Assembly (NCBI GenBank): GCA_947177085.1
Contig: CAMWTD010000128.1
Location: 1 to 6,500, forward strand
Direction of reading: 5' to 3'
DNA from: an uncultured Desulfovibrio sp.
GTDB lineage: Bacteria; Desulfobacterota; Desulfovibrionia; Desulfovibrionales; Desulfovibrionaceae
DNA length: 6,500 bases
Shown here: positions 1-6,318 of the stretch, piece after piece
Layout: every line of letters begins with the position of its first letter
How positions within the stretch are numbered: position 1 is the first letter of the stretch
Notes under the pieces: generated by a model
Databases searched by the model: none
The model's input: the letters and a program-made list of their open reading frames with translations, nothing else
What the model was told of the DNA's origin: nothing
Position numbers and translations under genes: made by a program

Positions 1-4
1 CTCC

Positions 5-120
5 AGCCGTTGCGACGAAGGAAGCTACGGATGGAGACAGCAGTTAGTTACCGCGCTAGACAGCCAACGCAATCGCTGTCGCTATCCGTAAGGCTCGCAG
101 ACTCGCCAACGGCTAGCGCG
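5..120 (+). other. Long imperfect hairpin with possible pseudoknot; candidate structured RNA
   Basis: Nested complementary arms are visible. Positions 5-15 pair with 103-114 (11 bp, one bulge). Positions 23-32 pair with 84-95 (10 bp, two-base bulge). Positions 33-41 pair with 75-83 (eight pairs, one mismatch). Short continuations occur at 43-45/71-73 and 47-49/66-68. A 7x7 internal loop separates the first two stems. The apical segment CGCGCTAG (52-59) is exactly complementary to CTAGCGCG (113-120), which allows a pseudoknot or a competing fold. Two G-T wobbles favour the plus strand as the transcribed one. I found no match to tRNA, tmRNA, SRP RNA, RNase P or 5S signatures. The left window edge may cut the element. 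It could instead be an intergenic palindromic repeat. Confidence 0.45.
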
Positions 121-129
121 CAAGCGCCG

Positions 130-145
130 AAAAATCTTATTTTTT
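130..145. terminator. AT palindrome ending in a T-run, possible 3' end of the left-edge element
   Basis: AAAAAT (130-135), CTT, and ATTTTT (139-144) form an all-AT inverted repeat, with T continuing to 145. On the plus strand it follows a small GCGC-GCAA-GCGC hairpin (116-127), so it could end a transcript covering positions 5-120. The stem adjacent to the T-run is weak and distant, so efficient termination is doubtful. On the minus strand it also ends in five T and might help stop tctC transcription. Confidence 0.3.
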
Positions 146-167
146 AGGATCCTTCCGGCACGAGCCC

Positions 168-194
168 CCCGTCTTCCGCTTCGCTCCAGACGGG
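168..194. terminator. Hairpin downstream of tctC, weak terminator candidate
   Basis: CCCGTCT (168-174) and AGACGGG (188-194) form a perfect 7-bp stem around a 13-base loop, about 50 nt past the tctC stop. Neither strand has a T-run after it (the minus strand continues with G-rich sequence), so it is not a classic intrinsic terminator. It may protect the tctC 3' end or mark a Rho-dependent stop. The rest of 121-243 shows no gene. Confidence 0.3.
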
Positions 195-243
195 TTCTGG
201 AGGCGTCATCACCAGCATGGCGCAACAATGCCTTCGCTTATGG

Positions 244-1200
244 CTACTTGTAGAGGTTGGCGACCACGTCCTTGCAGAACTTCTCCTGGTCGGCGATAAG
301 GTCCGCATAGGCCTTGTTGTCCTTGAAGTCGATGGTCATGCCGGCCTTTTCATGGGCCGCGATGTTTTCCGGGTCTTCCATGGTCTTGCGGAAGGCGTCC
401 ACATAGAACTCGATGATTTCCGGGGGCGTGCCCTTGGGGGCCACGAGGCCGCGCGCCGCGCCGTACCACTTGTCATAATAGCCCTGCTCGCCCAGGGTGG
501 GCACGTCGGGCAACTCGGGCAGGCGCTTTTCGGAGAACACGCCGAGCACGCGCAGCTCGGGCTTGTCGCCCTTGATAAGCTGGGCCACGTCGGCCACCTT
601 GGCGCAGGAGAAGTCCACCTCGCCCTGGCGCAGCGCGAGGAGCTGGTCGGCCGTGCCGCCGTAGGGGATGGCCTTGTAGTCAAAGCCGGCGCTCTTGGCG
701 AGAAGCTGGGCCGCGGTGTGGTTGGAGGCTTCCACGCCGTTGGTGGAGGCGCGGTAGGTGGGCTTGGCCTTGCAGGCCTCCACGAGGTCCTTGAGGCTCT
801 TCCACGGGCTGTCTGCCTTGACCACGACCACGCCGGTCTCGGAAAGATGGTTGGCGATGGGCACCACGTCGGCCACGCTGAAGGTGGAGTCGGGCATGGT
901 GGCGAGCGTGGTGAAGGTGGGCAGGTTGATGAAGCCGATGGTCTGGCCGTCGGGCTTGGCGTTCACAAGCTGGGTCCAGCCGATCTTGCCGTCAGCGCCG
1001 GGCAGGTTGTTGATGACGAGGGTCTTGCCCACATGCTTCTCCGCCTCGGAAGCGAGCAGGCGCGCGCCCGTGTCCGTGCCGGAGCCGGCCTTGTAGGCCA
1101 CGATGACATTCACGTCGCCCGTGGGTTTCCAGTCGGCGGCCGAGGCCAGGGCCGGGGCCAGCAGCAGGGCAAGGGCGAGCAGGACGAGACATTTTTTCAT
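244..1200 (-). CDS. TctC/Bug-family tripartite tricarboxylate transporter substrate-binding protein
   Basis: This 318-residue protein is a periplasmic solute receptor of the Bug/TctC family, which captures carboxylates or other small organic anions for TctAB-type membrane permeases. Residues 1-21 form a clear Sec signal peptide: MKK, a leucine/alanine-rich core, and an Ala-Ser-Ala cleavage site before Ala22-Asp23. Family hallmarks are visible: the first ligand loop YKAGSGTDTGARLLA (36-50), NLPGADGKIG (65-74, matching the usual RPGAGG-type loop), IPYGGTADQLLAL (178-190) followed by GEVDF (193-197), and PDVPTLGEQGY (231-241) followed by GLVAPKGTPPE (251-261). The length is typical and the gene looks intact. 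The start is fixed by the signal peptide and by a GGAGG 7 nt upstream. No tctA or tctB permease gene is in the window, so the partner and substrate are unknown. Cysteines 143, 199 and 309 would be exported. The family call is secure; the ligand cannot be read from sequence. Confidence 0.95.
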   Translation of the reverse strand: MKKCLVLLALALLLAPALASAADWKPTGDVNVIVAYKAGSGTDTGARLLASEAEKHVGKTLVINNLPGADGKIGWTQLVNAKPDGQTIGFINLPTFTTLATMPDSTFSVADVVPIANHLSETGVVVVKADSPWKSLKDLVEACKAKPTYRASTNGVEASNHTAAQLLAKSAGFDYKAIPYGGTADQLLALRQGEVDFSCAKVADVAQLIKGDKPELRVLGVFSEKRLPELPDVPTLGEQGYYDKWYGAARGLVAPKGTPPEIIEFYVDAFRKTMEDPENIAAHEKAGMTIDFKDNKAYADLIADQEKFCKDVVANLYK

Positions 1201-1207
1201 GGAGGGT

Positions 1208-1212
1208 CCTCC
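1208..1212 (-). promoter_or_regulatory. Ribosome binding site of tctC
   Basis: GGAGG lies 7 nt before the tctC ATG and fixes that start. The downstream spacer contains CTCC, so GGAG-GACC-CTCC could form a small hairpin with a four-base loop over the Shine-Dalgarno. It is too short to be a convincing switch alone. Confidence 0.8.
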
Positions 1213-1215
1213 CGG

Positions 1216-1254
1216 AAAAAAGTGGCGAAGCCGATGCCGGGCGCCGTGCCCGGC
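1216..1254 (-). terminator. Possible terminator or tctC leader hairpin after murJ
   Basis: On the minus strand, GCCGGGC (1254-1248), a five-base loop and GCCCGGC (1242-1236) form a perfect 7-bp stem. A mini-hairpin GGC-TTC-GCC and then a run of six T (1221-1216) follow. The T-run lies 14 nt after the main stem, which is far for a classic intrinsic terminator, so termination may be partial. It sits 22 nt downstream of the murJ stop and just before the tctC Shine-Dalgarno. It could end the rnr-murJ transcript, or regulate tctC if that transcript begins at the promoter overlapping the murJ stop. Confidence 0.5.
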
Positions 1255-1271
1255 GTTGGTGCGATGCGTGG

Positions 1272-1300
1272 ATTCTCATGCATCTTTGCCGTTTTGGCAA
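1272..1300 (-). promoter_or_regulatory. Candidate sigma-70 promoter for tctC
   Basis: On the minus strand, TTGCCA (1300-1295, five of six matches to TTGACA) is followed by exactly 17 bp and GAGAAT (1277-1272, four of six matches to TATAAT). It lies over the last codons and stop of murJ. The predicted transcript would start near 1262-1265, giving a leader of about 60 nt containing the GC-rich hairpin and the T-run. This would let tctC be transcribed independently of murJ. It is a match by eye, with no experimental support. Confidence 0.45.
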
Positions 1301-2940
1301 GCGTCAGCGCCCGTGGCGTCCCGGGCTTTTTTGCGGGCCAGGCGCTCCCGCAGGGGCCGCGCCGCCATCTCGATGAGCTCAGGGGCGACCATGCGCGCGA
1401 GTGGCACACCCACCAGCGCGAAGGCCGCGCCGCTCGCCGCGAGCGCCGCGCAGGCGGCGAAAAAGGGGGGCAGGGGGAGCCGCGCCAGCGTGGCGTCGGC
1501 CACAAGCCAGGCAATGCCCGCGGCCGGGACGGAGCAGGCGAGGCAACGGCCGGCGAGCGGCGCAAGGCCGGCGAAGGCCGCCGTGCCGTGCCGCCGCGCC
1601 CAGATACCGATAAGCCACGCCACATAGGCGCTCACGCCAAGGCCGGAGAGCGCGGCCACGGCCCAGGCCCCCTGCGGCACGGCGAGGAAATAATACAGCG
1701 GGATGCAGGCCAGCGTCACTGCCGTGCCCGTGAGGGCCGGGGTGAGGGTGTCGCCGTGGGCGTAATAGGCGCGCACGAGCACCATGTAAACGATCCAGAA
1801 GGGCGCGGGCGCGAGCATGAGCCGCGTGAGCGGCAGCGCGGCCAGCGTCTCCTCAGGCCCGAAGCGGCCCCCCTGGAAGATGATGCCGAGGATGGGCCAG
1901 GCCGCCGCCATCATCAGGAGCGCGCAGGGGATGATGAGGCCCACGCTCGCGGCAAGCGCCGTGCGCAGGGTCGCGGCGAAGCGCTCGTTCTCCCCGTCGG
2001 CTAAAAGGCGCACGAGAAAGGGATAGGAGGCCACGGCCGCGGCCTGGCCCACGAGACCCACGGGAACCTGGGCGATGCGCCGCCCGTAGTTGAGCAGGCT
2101 CACCGCGCCGTCGCCCACGAGGCTCCCGAAGACGCGCAAAAATTGCTCGTCGAGCATGACCACGGTCTGCCCGAGCATGAGCGGCAGCGCGATGAGCAAA
2201 AAGCGGAAAAGCAGCGGATGCCGCCACACGAAGGAGAGCCGCAAACCCCCGGCAGCCGCGGCCCTGAGCGGCAACAGGAAGGCCCCGAGCCCCGCCCCGA
2301 GGGTCACGCCAACGCAGTACCCGGTCATACCAAGATGGTCGGGGCCCAAGTGACCGCCCTTGCCGAAAAGCGCGCCCGCGCCGGGCGTAAGCGGCAGCAG
2401 CAGGCCCATGGCGATGATGGCGCCGTTATAGATGAGCGGCGTGAGGGCCGGCACGCTGAACTGCCGCCTGAGCAGCAAAAGCGCCGTGAAGCAGGCCCCG
2501 GCGAGAAAGAATACCTGCGCCGGCAGGATGATGCGCATGAAAAAGGCGAGGCGCGTGATGGCCTGGGGGCTGAAGCCCGGCGCGGTGAGGCGCGCGAGCT
2601 GCTCGGCCCAGATCATGCCCGCGACGGTGAGCGCCAGCGAGGATACGAGCATCCAGAAGAACACGCAGGAGAAAAAGCGCCAGGCGTCGGCCTCGTCCTC
2701 GCGGAAGCGCGCCGCGAGGAGCGGGATGATGGTGATGGACATGAAGCCGCCGGCCAACAGGTAATTGATGATGTCCGGCACCACGAAGGCCGCGAAATAG
2801 AGGTCCGCCTCGCCGCCCGCGCCGAACTGCCAGGAGATGACCTTGTCGCGCACAAGGCCCATGAGGCGCGAGAGCACGGCGCTGGCCGCGAGAATGAGCG
2901 CGGCCGCGCCCATGCGCTGGCGGGCGGTGAGCAGGGGCAT
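1276..2940 (-). CDS. murJ: Lipid II flippase MurJ (MviN family)
   Basis: This 554-residue polytopic membrane protein belongs to the MurJ/MviN branch of the MOP exporter superfamily, which flips lipid-linked peptidoglycan precursor (lipid II) across the inner membrane. The N-terminal signature is clear: LSRLMGLVRD (23-32) followed by FGAGGEADLYFAAFVVPD (39-56). Arg25, Arg31 and Asp46 align with E. coli Arg18, Arg24 and Asp39. NYGRRIAQVP (284-293) carries the counterpart of the essential Arg270 at about Arg288. Further family motifs are PLIYNGAI (168-175), FQGGRFGPEETL (355-366) and RAYYAHGDTLTPAL (390-403). About 14 hydrophobic segments are expected. The position aligning with E. coli Arg52 appears to be Asn59. 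After the last membrane segment there is a basic cytoplasmic tail (about 515-554). The ATG shares its A with the rnr TGA stop (TGATG), and only a weak AAGG lies upstream, so translation is probably coupled to rnr. The gene looks complete. Confidence 0.95.
   Translation of the reverse strand: MPLLTARQRMGAAALILAASAVLSRLMGLVRDKVISWQFGAGGEADLYFAAFVVPDIINYLLAGGFMSITIIPLLAARFREDEADAWRFFSCVFFWMLVSSLALTVAGMIWAEQLARLTAPGFSPQAITRLAFFMRIILPAQVFFLAGACFTALLLLRRQFSVPALTPLIYNGAIIAMGLLLPLTPGAGALFGKGGHLGPDHLGMTGYCVGVTLGAGLGAFLLPLRAAAAGGLRLSFVWRHPLLFRFLLIALPLMLGQTVVMLDEQFLRVFGSLVGDGAVSLLNYGRRIAQVPVGLVGQAAAVASYPFLVRLLADGENERFAATLRTALAASVGLIIPCALLMMAAAWPILGIIFQGGRFGPEETLAALPLTRLMLAPAPFWIVYMVLVRAYYAHGDTLTPALTGTAVTLACIPLYYFLAVPQGAWAVAALSGLGVSAYVAWLIGIWARRHGTAAFAGLAPLAGRCLACSVPAAGIAWLVADATLARLPLPPFFAACAALAASGAAFALVGVPLARMVAPELIEMAARPLRERLARKKARDATGADACQNGKDA
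1286..1300. promoter_or_regulatory. Dyad TTGCC-N5-GGCAA over the tctC -35 region
   Basis: Positions 1286-1290 (TTGCC) and 1296-1300 (GGCAA) form a perfect inverted repeat of 5-bp arms around GTTTT. The dyad covers the putative -35 hexamer of the tctC promoter while encoding the end of MurJ. Its size and placement would suit a repressor operator, but a short dyad inside coding sequence can occur by chance. Confidence 0.25.
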
Positions 2941-5468
2941 CAGCGGGCCTTGTTTCCGCGGCGGGAGCGCCCCGTTGCGGCGGATGCGCCGGCTTTGCCG
3001 GAACGGCCCCGGCCCCCGGCACGCCGGGGCTTGTCGGCCGGGGCTCCCTTCTCAGGGCGCGCCGTGGTCGCGCCGGGGCGTCCCTTGCGACCGCGTGGGA
3101 GCTCCGGCCGCTGGCGTCCCTTGCGCGGCCGGCCGGCCTCCTTCGGCTGGCGCGCGGCGGCCCCTCCCCGCTTGCCGCGCCCGCGCGGGTGGGCCCCGGG
3201 CAGGCCCAGAGGCAGGAGGCGGATCTCGAGCCGGCCCATGTCCACCTCCTCAAGGCGCACCTCCACGGGCTGCCCCAGCTTCCAGACGCGGCCCCCCCGC
3301 TCGCCCCTGAGGCAGGCGCGGTCCGGGTCATGGACATACCAGTCGTCCGTGAGGTCCTCGAGGCGGATCATGCCCTCCACGGGCATCCCGGCCAGTTCCA
3401 CAAAGATGCCGAAGGGCGTCACGCCGCTGATGACGCCCTCAAGGCGCTCTCCCTCGCGGCCCGCAAGGCTGAGGCAGGCGAGGCGGCGCGCCATTTCGCG
3501 CTCGCTCTCCATGGCCGCGCGCTCGCGGCGGTTGAGCTGGTCGCCGATGCGCAAAAGGCGCTGTCCGGCCGGCAACTCGCCGCAGGGCATGCCCAGGGCC
3601 GCCTTGAGCGCCCTGTGGACGAGCAGGTCCGCATAGCGGCGGATGGGCGAGGTGAAGTGGCAGTAAGCCGTGGACGCGAGACCGAAATGGCCGATATTGT
3701 CCGGCTGGTAGCGCGCCTGCGGCAGGGCGCGCAGCGAGAGGCGGTTGACCACATACTCCTGCGGCGTGCCCTGGGCGCGCGCGAGGATCTCGCGCAGGGC
3801 GGAGGCTTCGGGCTTCCCGTTCACGCGCAAGGCGGGGGGCAGGCTCTCCAGCGCCGTGGCCTCGAGGGTGGTGTAGAGCGCCTCCAGGCGCTCGGCATCC
3901 GGCTCCGGGTGGACGCGGTAGAGAAATTCCGGCTCGCCCTTGTCCCCGAGCCAGCGGGCCACGGCCTCGTTGGCGGCGATCATGAATTCCTCGATGAGGC
4001 GGTGCGCGTCGTGGCGCTCCACCACGCCCACGCCGGTCACGCGGCCGTCCTGGCCGAAGTCGTAGCGGGCCTCGGGCAGGTCGAAATCGAGGCTGCCGCG
4101 CGCCGTGCGCGCCTTTCGCAAAACACGGTAGAGCGCGAAGGCCTCGTCCAGCATGGCGAGCACCGCTTCGCCGCGCGGCTGTTGGCCTATGGCGCGGCGC
4201 GCCGCCTCGTCGCGGTCAAGCACGGCGTCGCGTACCGCGTCATAGGTGAGGCGCGCGGCCGAGCGCATGACCACCGGGGCGAAGCGCGGCTTGCCCGGGC
4301 GGCCCGCTTCGTCCAGCGGCAATTCCACCAGCATGGCGAGCCGGTCCTCCTCCGGGCGCAGGCTGCACAGGCCGTTGGAGAGCGCGGGGGGCAGCATGGG
4401 CTCCACCGAGCGCGGAAAATACCACGAATTGCCCCGGGAAAGCGCCTCGGCGTCAAGTGCGCCTGTGGCTCCCGGCTGGCCGCGCCCGGGCCGCACATAG
4501 TGGCTCACGTCGGCGATGGCCACGCGCAGGAGCCAGCCCTTGCCGCGCCTTTCCACATGCACGGCGTCGTCGAAGTCGCGCGCGTCCGCTCCGTCGATGG
4601 TGACAAGCGGGAGATGGCGCACATCCTCCCGCCCGGCCGCATCTTCCGGCGTGGGCCCTTGCGGCAGGCGCGCGGCCTCGGCCAGCGCGGCGGCGGGAAA
4701 TTCGCGCGGGGCCTCGTGGTTGAGCTTGACGAGCTCCTCCTGCACGGCCACGTCGTCCTCGCGGCCATAGGCTCCCACAAAGCGGGCGCTCCAGAGGTCA
4801 GAGGCCAGCTCCTCTTCCGGGGCCACGAGGAGCAGCTCGCCCGGTTCCAGGCGCGGGCGCTCCGCTCCCATCGGGGCGTCCGCGCCGGCTTTGGGCAGCC
4901 GGACGCTGAAATTGACCGGGATGCGGCTGTCCGCCGGGCGGCAAAAGAGCGTCTCGCCCGTGCGGCGCACGAGATGCACGGGCACTTCCCGGTTCGCCCG
5001 CTCGAGGATGCGGGTCACGCGGCCTTCGGGCCCGCGGGCGCTGTCCCGGCCGTGGCCGCGTCCTGCGGGCGCGAGCGCCGCGCGCACGAGGTCCCCGTGC
5101 CAGGCCCCGCCGCGCTGGACCGGATGGATGAAGATATCGGGCCCTGCGGGGCCGCCGTCCTCGCGCAGGGGGCTCACGAAACCCGCGCCGTCGCGCAGGG
5201 CGCGGTAGCGGCCCGTGACCTGGCGCAGGCTTTCGGGCCGCGTCCACAGGCCCCCGGCGAGCCGTAACAGCCTGCCCTCGCTGGCGAGGGCCGCGAGCTC
5301 GGCCTCGAGCTGTTTCTTGCCCTGCCGGGGGATGCGCGCGGCCCGCAAAAGCGCGTCCAGGCGCAGGGGGCGCGCCTGGCGGTCGAAGATGGCCAGAAGT
5401 TCGTCCCCGCCGGGGGCCGAATCCCTGCCGGGGCGGCTGTCAGTGTGTTGTTTCCTGATTTTTTTCAT
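2940..5468 (-). CDS. rnr: Ribonuclease R (RNB-family 3'-5' exoribonuclease)
   Basis: This 842-residue protein is RNase R, a processive 3'-5' hydrolytic exoribonuclease that degrades structured RNA, including rRNA and mRNA fragments. Domain order is as expected: a winged-helix region (about 20-80), two cold-shock/OB domains (about 85-155 and 160-240), the RNB catalytic domain (about 280-620), an S1 domain (about 674-753), and a Lys/Arg/Gly-rich tail (about 760-842). The catalytic motif TIDGADARDFDDA (290-302) supplies the metal-binding Asp292, Asp298, Asp300 and Asp301. NSWYFPRSVEPMLP (347-360) carries the aromatic Tyr350 that clamps RNA. HFTSPIRRYADLLVHRAL (604-621) is the conserved late RNB motif. 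These features favour RNase R over RNase II, which lacks the long N-terminal region and basic tail. The start is the only plausible one, since no in-frame ATG or GTG follows before the winged-helix region, but it has no Shine-Dalgarno (CTAAGCCC precedes the ATG) and lies 8 nt after a terminator T-tract. Codons 2-4 contain a run of seven A. Confidence 0.96.
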   Translation of the reverse strand: MKKIRKQHTDSRPGRDSAPGGDELLAIFDRQARPLRLDALLRAARIPRQGKKQLEAELAALASEGRLLRLAGGLWTRPESLRQVTGRYRALRDGAGFVSPLREDGGPAGPDIFIHPVQRGGAWHGDLVRAALAPAGRGHGRDSARGPEGRVTRILERANREVPVHLVRRTGETLFCRPADSRIPVNFSVRLPKAGADAPMGAERPRLEPGELLLVAPEEELASDLWSARFVGAYGREDDVAVQEELVKLNHEAPREFPAAALAEAARLPQGPTPEDAAGREDVRHLPLVTIDGADARDFDDAVHVERRGKGWLLRVAIADVSHYVRPGRGQPGATGALDAEALSRGNSWYFPRSVEPMLPPALSNGLCSLRPEEDRLAMLVELPLDEAGRPGKPRFAPVVMRSAARLTYDAVRDAVLDRDEAARRAIGQQPRGEAVLAMLDEAFALYRVLRKARTARGSLDFDLPEARYDFGQDGRVTGVGVVERHDAHRLIEEFMIAANEAVARWLGDKGEPEFLYRVHPEPDAERLEALYTTLEATALESLPPALRVNGKPEASALREILARAQGTPQEYVVNRLSLRALPQARYQPDNIGHFGLASTAYCHFTSPIRRYADLLVHRALKAALGMPCGELPAGQRLLRIGDQLNRRERAAMESEREMARRLACLSLAGREGERLEGVISGVTPFGIFVELAGMPVEGMIRLEDLTDDWYVHDPDRACLRGERGGRVWKLGQPVEVRLEEVDMGRLEIRLLPLGLPGAHPRGRGKRGGAAARQPKEAGRPRKGRQRPELPRGRKGRPGATTARPEKGAPADKPRRAGGRGRSGKAGASAATGRSRRGNKAR

Positions 5469-5476
5469 GGGCTTAG

Positions 5477-5515
5477 AAAAGAAAACAGGGGCAAAAGGCG
5501 AGCCCTTTGCCCCTG
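5477..5515 (-). terminator. Strong intrinsic terminator between the Bax inhibitor gene and rnr
   Basis: On the minus strand, arms at 5515-5504 and 5498-5486 form a 12-bp stem (CAGGGGCAAAGG against CCTTTTGCCCCTG, one bulged base) with a five-base loop. TTTTCTTTT follows at 5485-5477. This is the strongest terminator in the window and is correctly placed after the Bax inhibitor stop codon. The T-tract ends only 8 nt before the rnr ATG, so it also lies in whatever leader rnr has and may act as an attenuator. The other strand has no T-tract after the stem. Confidence 0.9.
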
Positions 5516-5539
5516 CGTTCCATGTGGTTTTTGCGCCGG

Positions 5540-6247
5540 CTAGTCGCGGTTGCCGCCGAAGAGCTGGAGCAGCATGAGGAAGATATTGATGAAGTCGAGG
5601 TAGAGGGTCAGCGCGCCGAGGATGGCCCCGCGGCGGATGGCCGTGCCGTCCTCAAGGGGCGCGCCCTCGCCGAAGCGGCGCAGCTTCTGGGTGTCATAGG
5701 CGGTGAGGCCCGTGAAGATGAGCACCCCGAGGCAGCTCACGATGAAGTTCATCATGGTGCTCTTCAAAAAGAAGTTCACCACCATGGCGATGATGATGCC
5801 GATAAGGCCCATGAAGAGGAAGTTGCCGAAGCCCGTGAGGTCGCGCTTGGTCACCGTGCCGTACACCGACATGGCGAGGAAGGTGCCCGTGGTCACGAGG
5901 AAGGCCGTGCCGATGGAGGCGATGGGATAGACCACGAAGATGGACGAGAGCATGGCCCCGGTGAGCGCCGAATAGAGGAGGAAAAGCCCCGTGGCCGCAC
6001 CGGCGGAGAGCTTGTTGATGGCCGCGGAAAGCGCGATGACAAGCCCGAACTGCGCGAGCACGAGCAGGATGAGCACCATGCTGTTGCCGAGGATGGCGTC
6101 GCGGATGGCCGGGGTTCCGGCCACGCCGTAGGCCACCACCGTGGTGACGGCGAGGCCCGCGGTCATCCACTGGTAGACGTGGCGCATATAGACGGAAGCG
6201 GCGCTCGTTACGCCGCTTCGGGCGATGGTATCGGGGAAGGGTGCCAT
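5540..6247 (-). CDS. Bax inhibitor-1/YccA family integral membrane protein
   Basis: This 235-residue protein belongs to the BI-1/YccA/YbhL (UPF0005, TMBIM-like) family. Family members are seven-helix inner-membrane proteins. The Bacillus homologue YetJ is a pH-sensitive calcium leak channel, and E. coli YccA modulates the FtsH protease. Visible signatures are YMRHVYQWMTAGL (20-32), YSALTGAMLSSIFVVY (92-107), TKRDLTGFGNFLFMGLIG (133-150), GVLIFTGLTAYDTQK (174-188) and GALTLYLDFINIFLMLL (211-227). Asp185 (in AYDTQ) and Asp218 (in YLDFIN) match the two buried aspartates of the family. Hydrophobic segments fill residues 25-230, and the C-terminus (GGNRD) is short. The start is supported by GGAGG spaced 6 nt from the ATG. 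It is the first gene of the row and is followed by a strong terminator before rnr. Its exact function here (ion leak, protease modulation or stress tolerance) is not shown by sequence. The short symbols used for homologues (yccA, ybhL, yetJ) cannot be chosen between. Confidence 0.93.
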   Translation of the reverse strand: MAPFPDTIARSGVTSAASVYMRHVYQWMTAGLAVTTVVAYGVAGTPAIRDAILGNSMVLILLVLAQFGLVIALSAAINKLSAGAATGLFLLYSALTGAMLSSIFVVYPIASIGTAFLVTTGTFLAMSVYGTVTKRDLTGFGNFLFMGLIGIIIAMVVNFFLKSTMMNFIVSCLGVLIFTGLTAYDTQKLRRFGEGAPLEDGTAIRRGAILGALTLYLDFINIFLMLLQLFGGNRD

Positions 6248-6253
6248 GAAAAG

Positions 6254-6258
6254 CCTCC
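6254..6258 (-). promoter_or_regulatory. Ribosome binding site of the Bax inhibitor gene
   Basis: GGAGG with a 6-nt spacer (CTTTTC) precedes the ATG at 6247 and supports this start. Confidence 0.85.
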
Positions 6259-6318
6259 GTAGGTGTCTGTCCGTAGTGTCTGGGGTCGGGCCTTGGGCCC
6301 GGTGCGGCCGCCCGTATT

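Noticed and set aside
1..130. Integron attC site
   Set aside because: The size and dyad structure are in range, but the required RYYYAAC and GTTRRRY ends are not present at the arms, and no integron gene or cassette is visible.
1..243. tRNA, tmRNA, SRP RNA, RNase P RNA or 5S rRNA
   Set aside because: None of the diagnostic sequences were found on either strand (T-arm and CCA end, SRP GGAAGCAGC loop, RNase P conserved blocks, tmRNA tag frame).
217..2004. Long plus-strand open frame of 595 codons
   Set aside because: It lies antisense to tctC and murJ, both clearly real. Its translation is low-complexity Gly/Ala/Arg/His-rich with no domain. Long antisense frames are expected in very GC-rich DNA.
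2143..3636. Plus-strand open frame of 497 codons across the rnr-murJ junction
   Set aside because: It spans two real minus-strand genes, is composed mainly of Arg, Glu, Gly and Pro, and shows no domain.
3189..5267. Long plus-strand open frame of 692 codons
   Set aside because: It is wholly antisense to rnr and rich in Ala, Arg, His and Gly, with no recognisable motif. It is a shadow of high third-position GC.
5507..6262. Plus-strand open frame of 251 codons rich in His and Glu
   Set aside because: It is the antisense image of the membrane-protein codons of the Bax inhibitor gene, and has no independent support.
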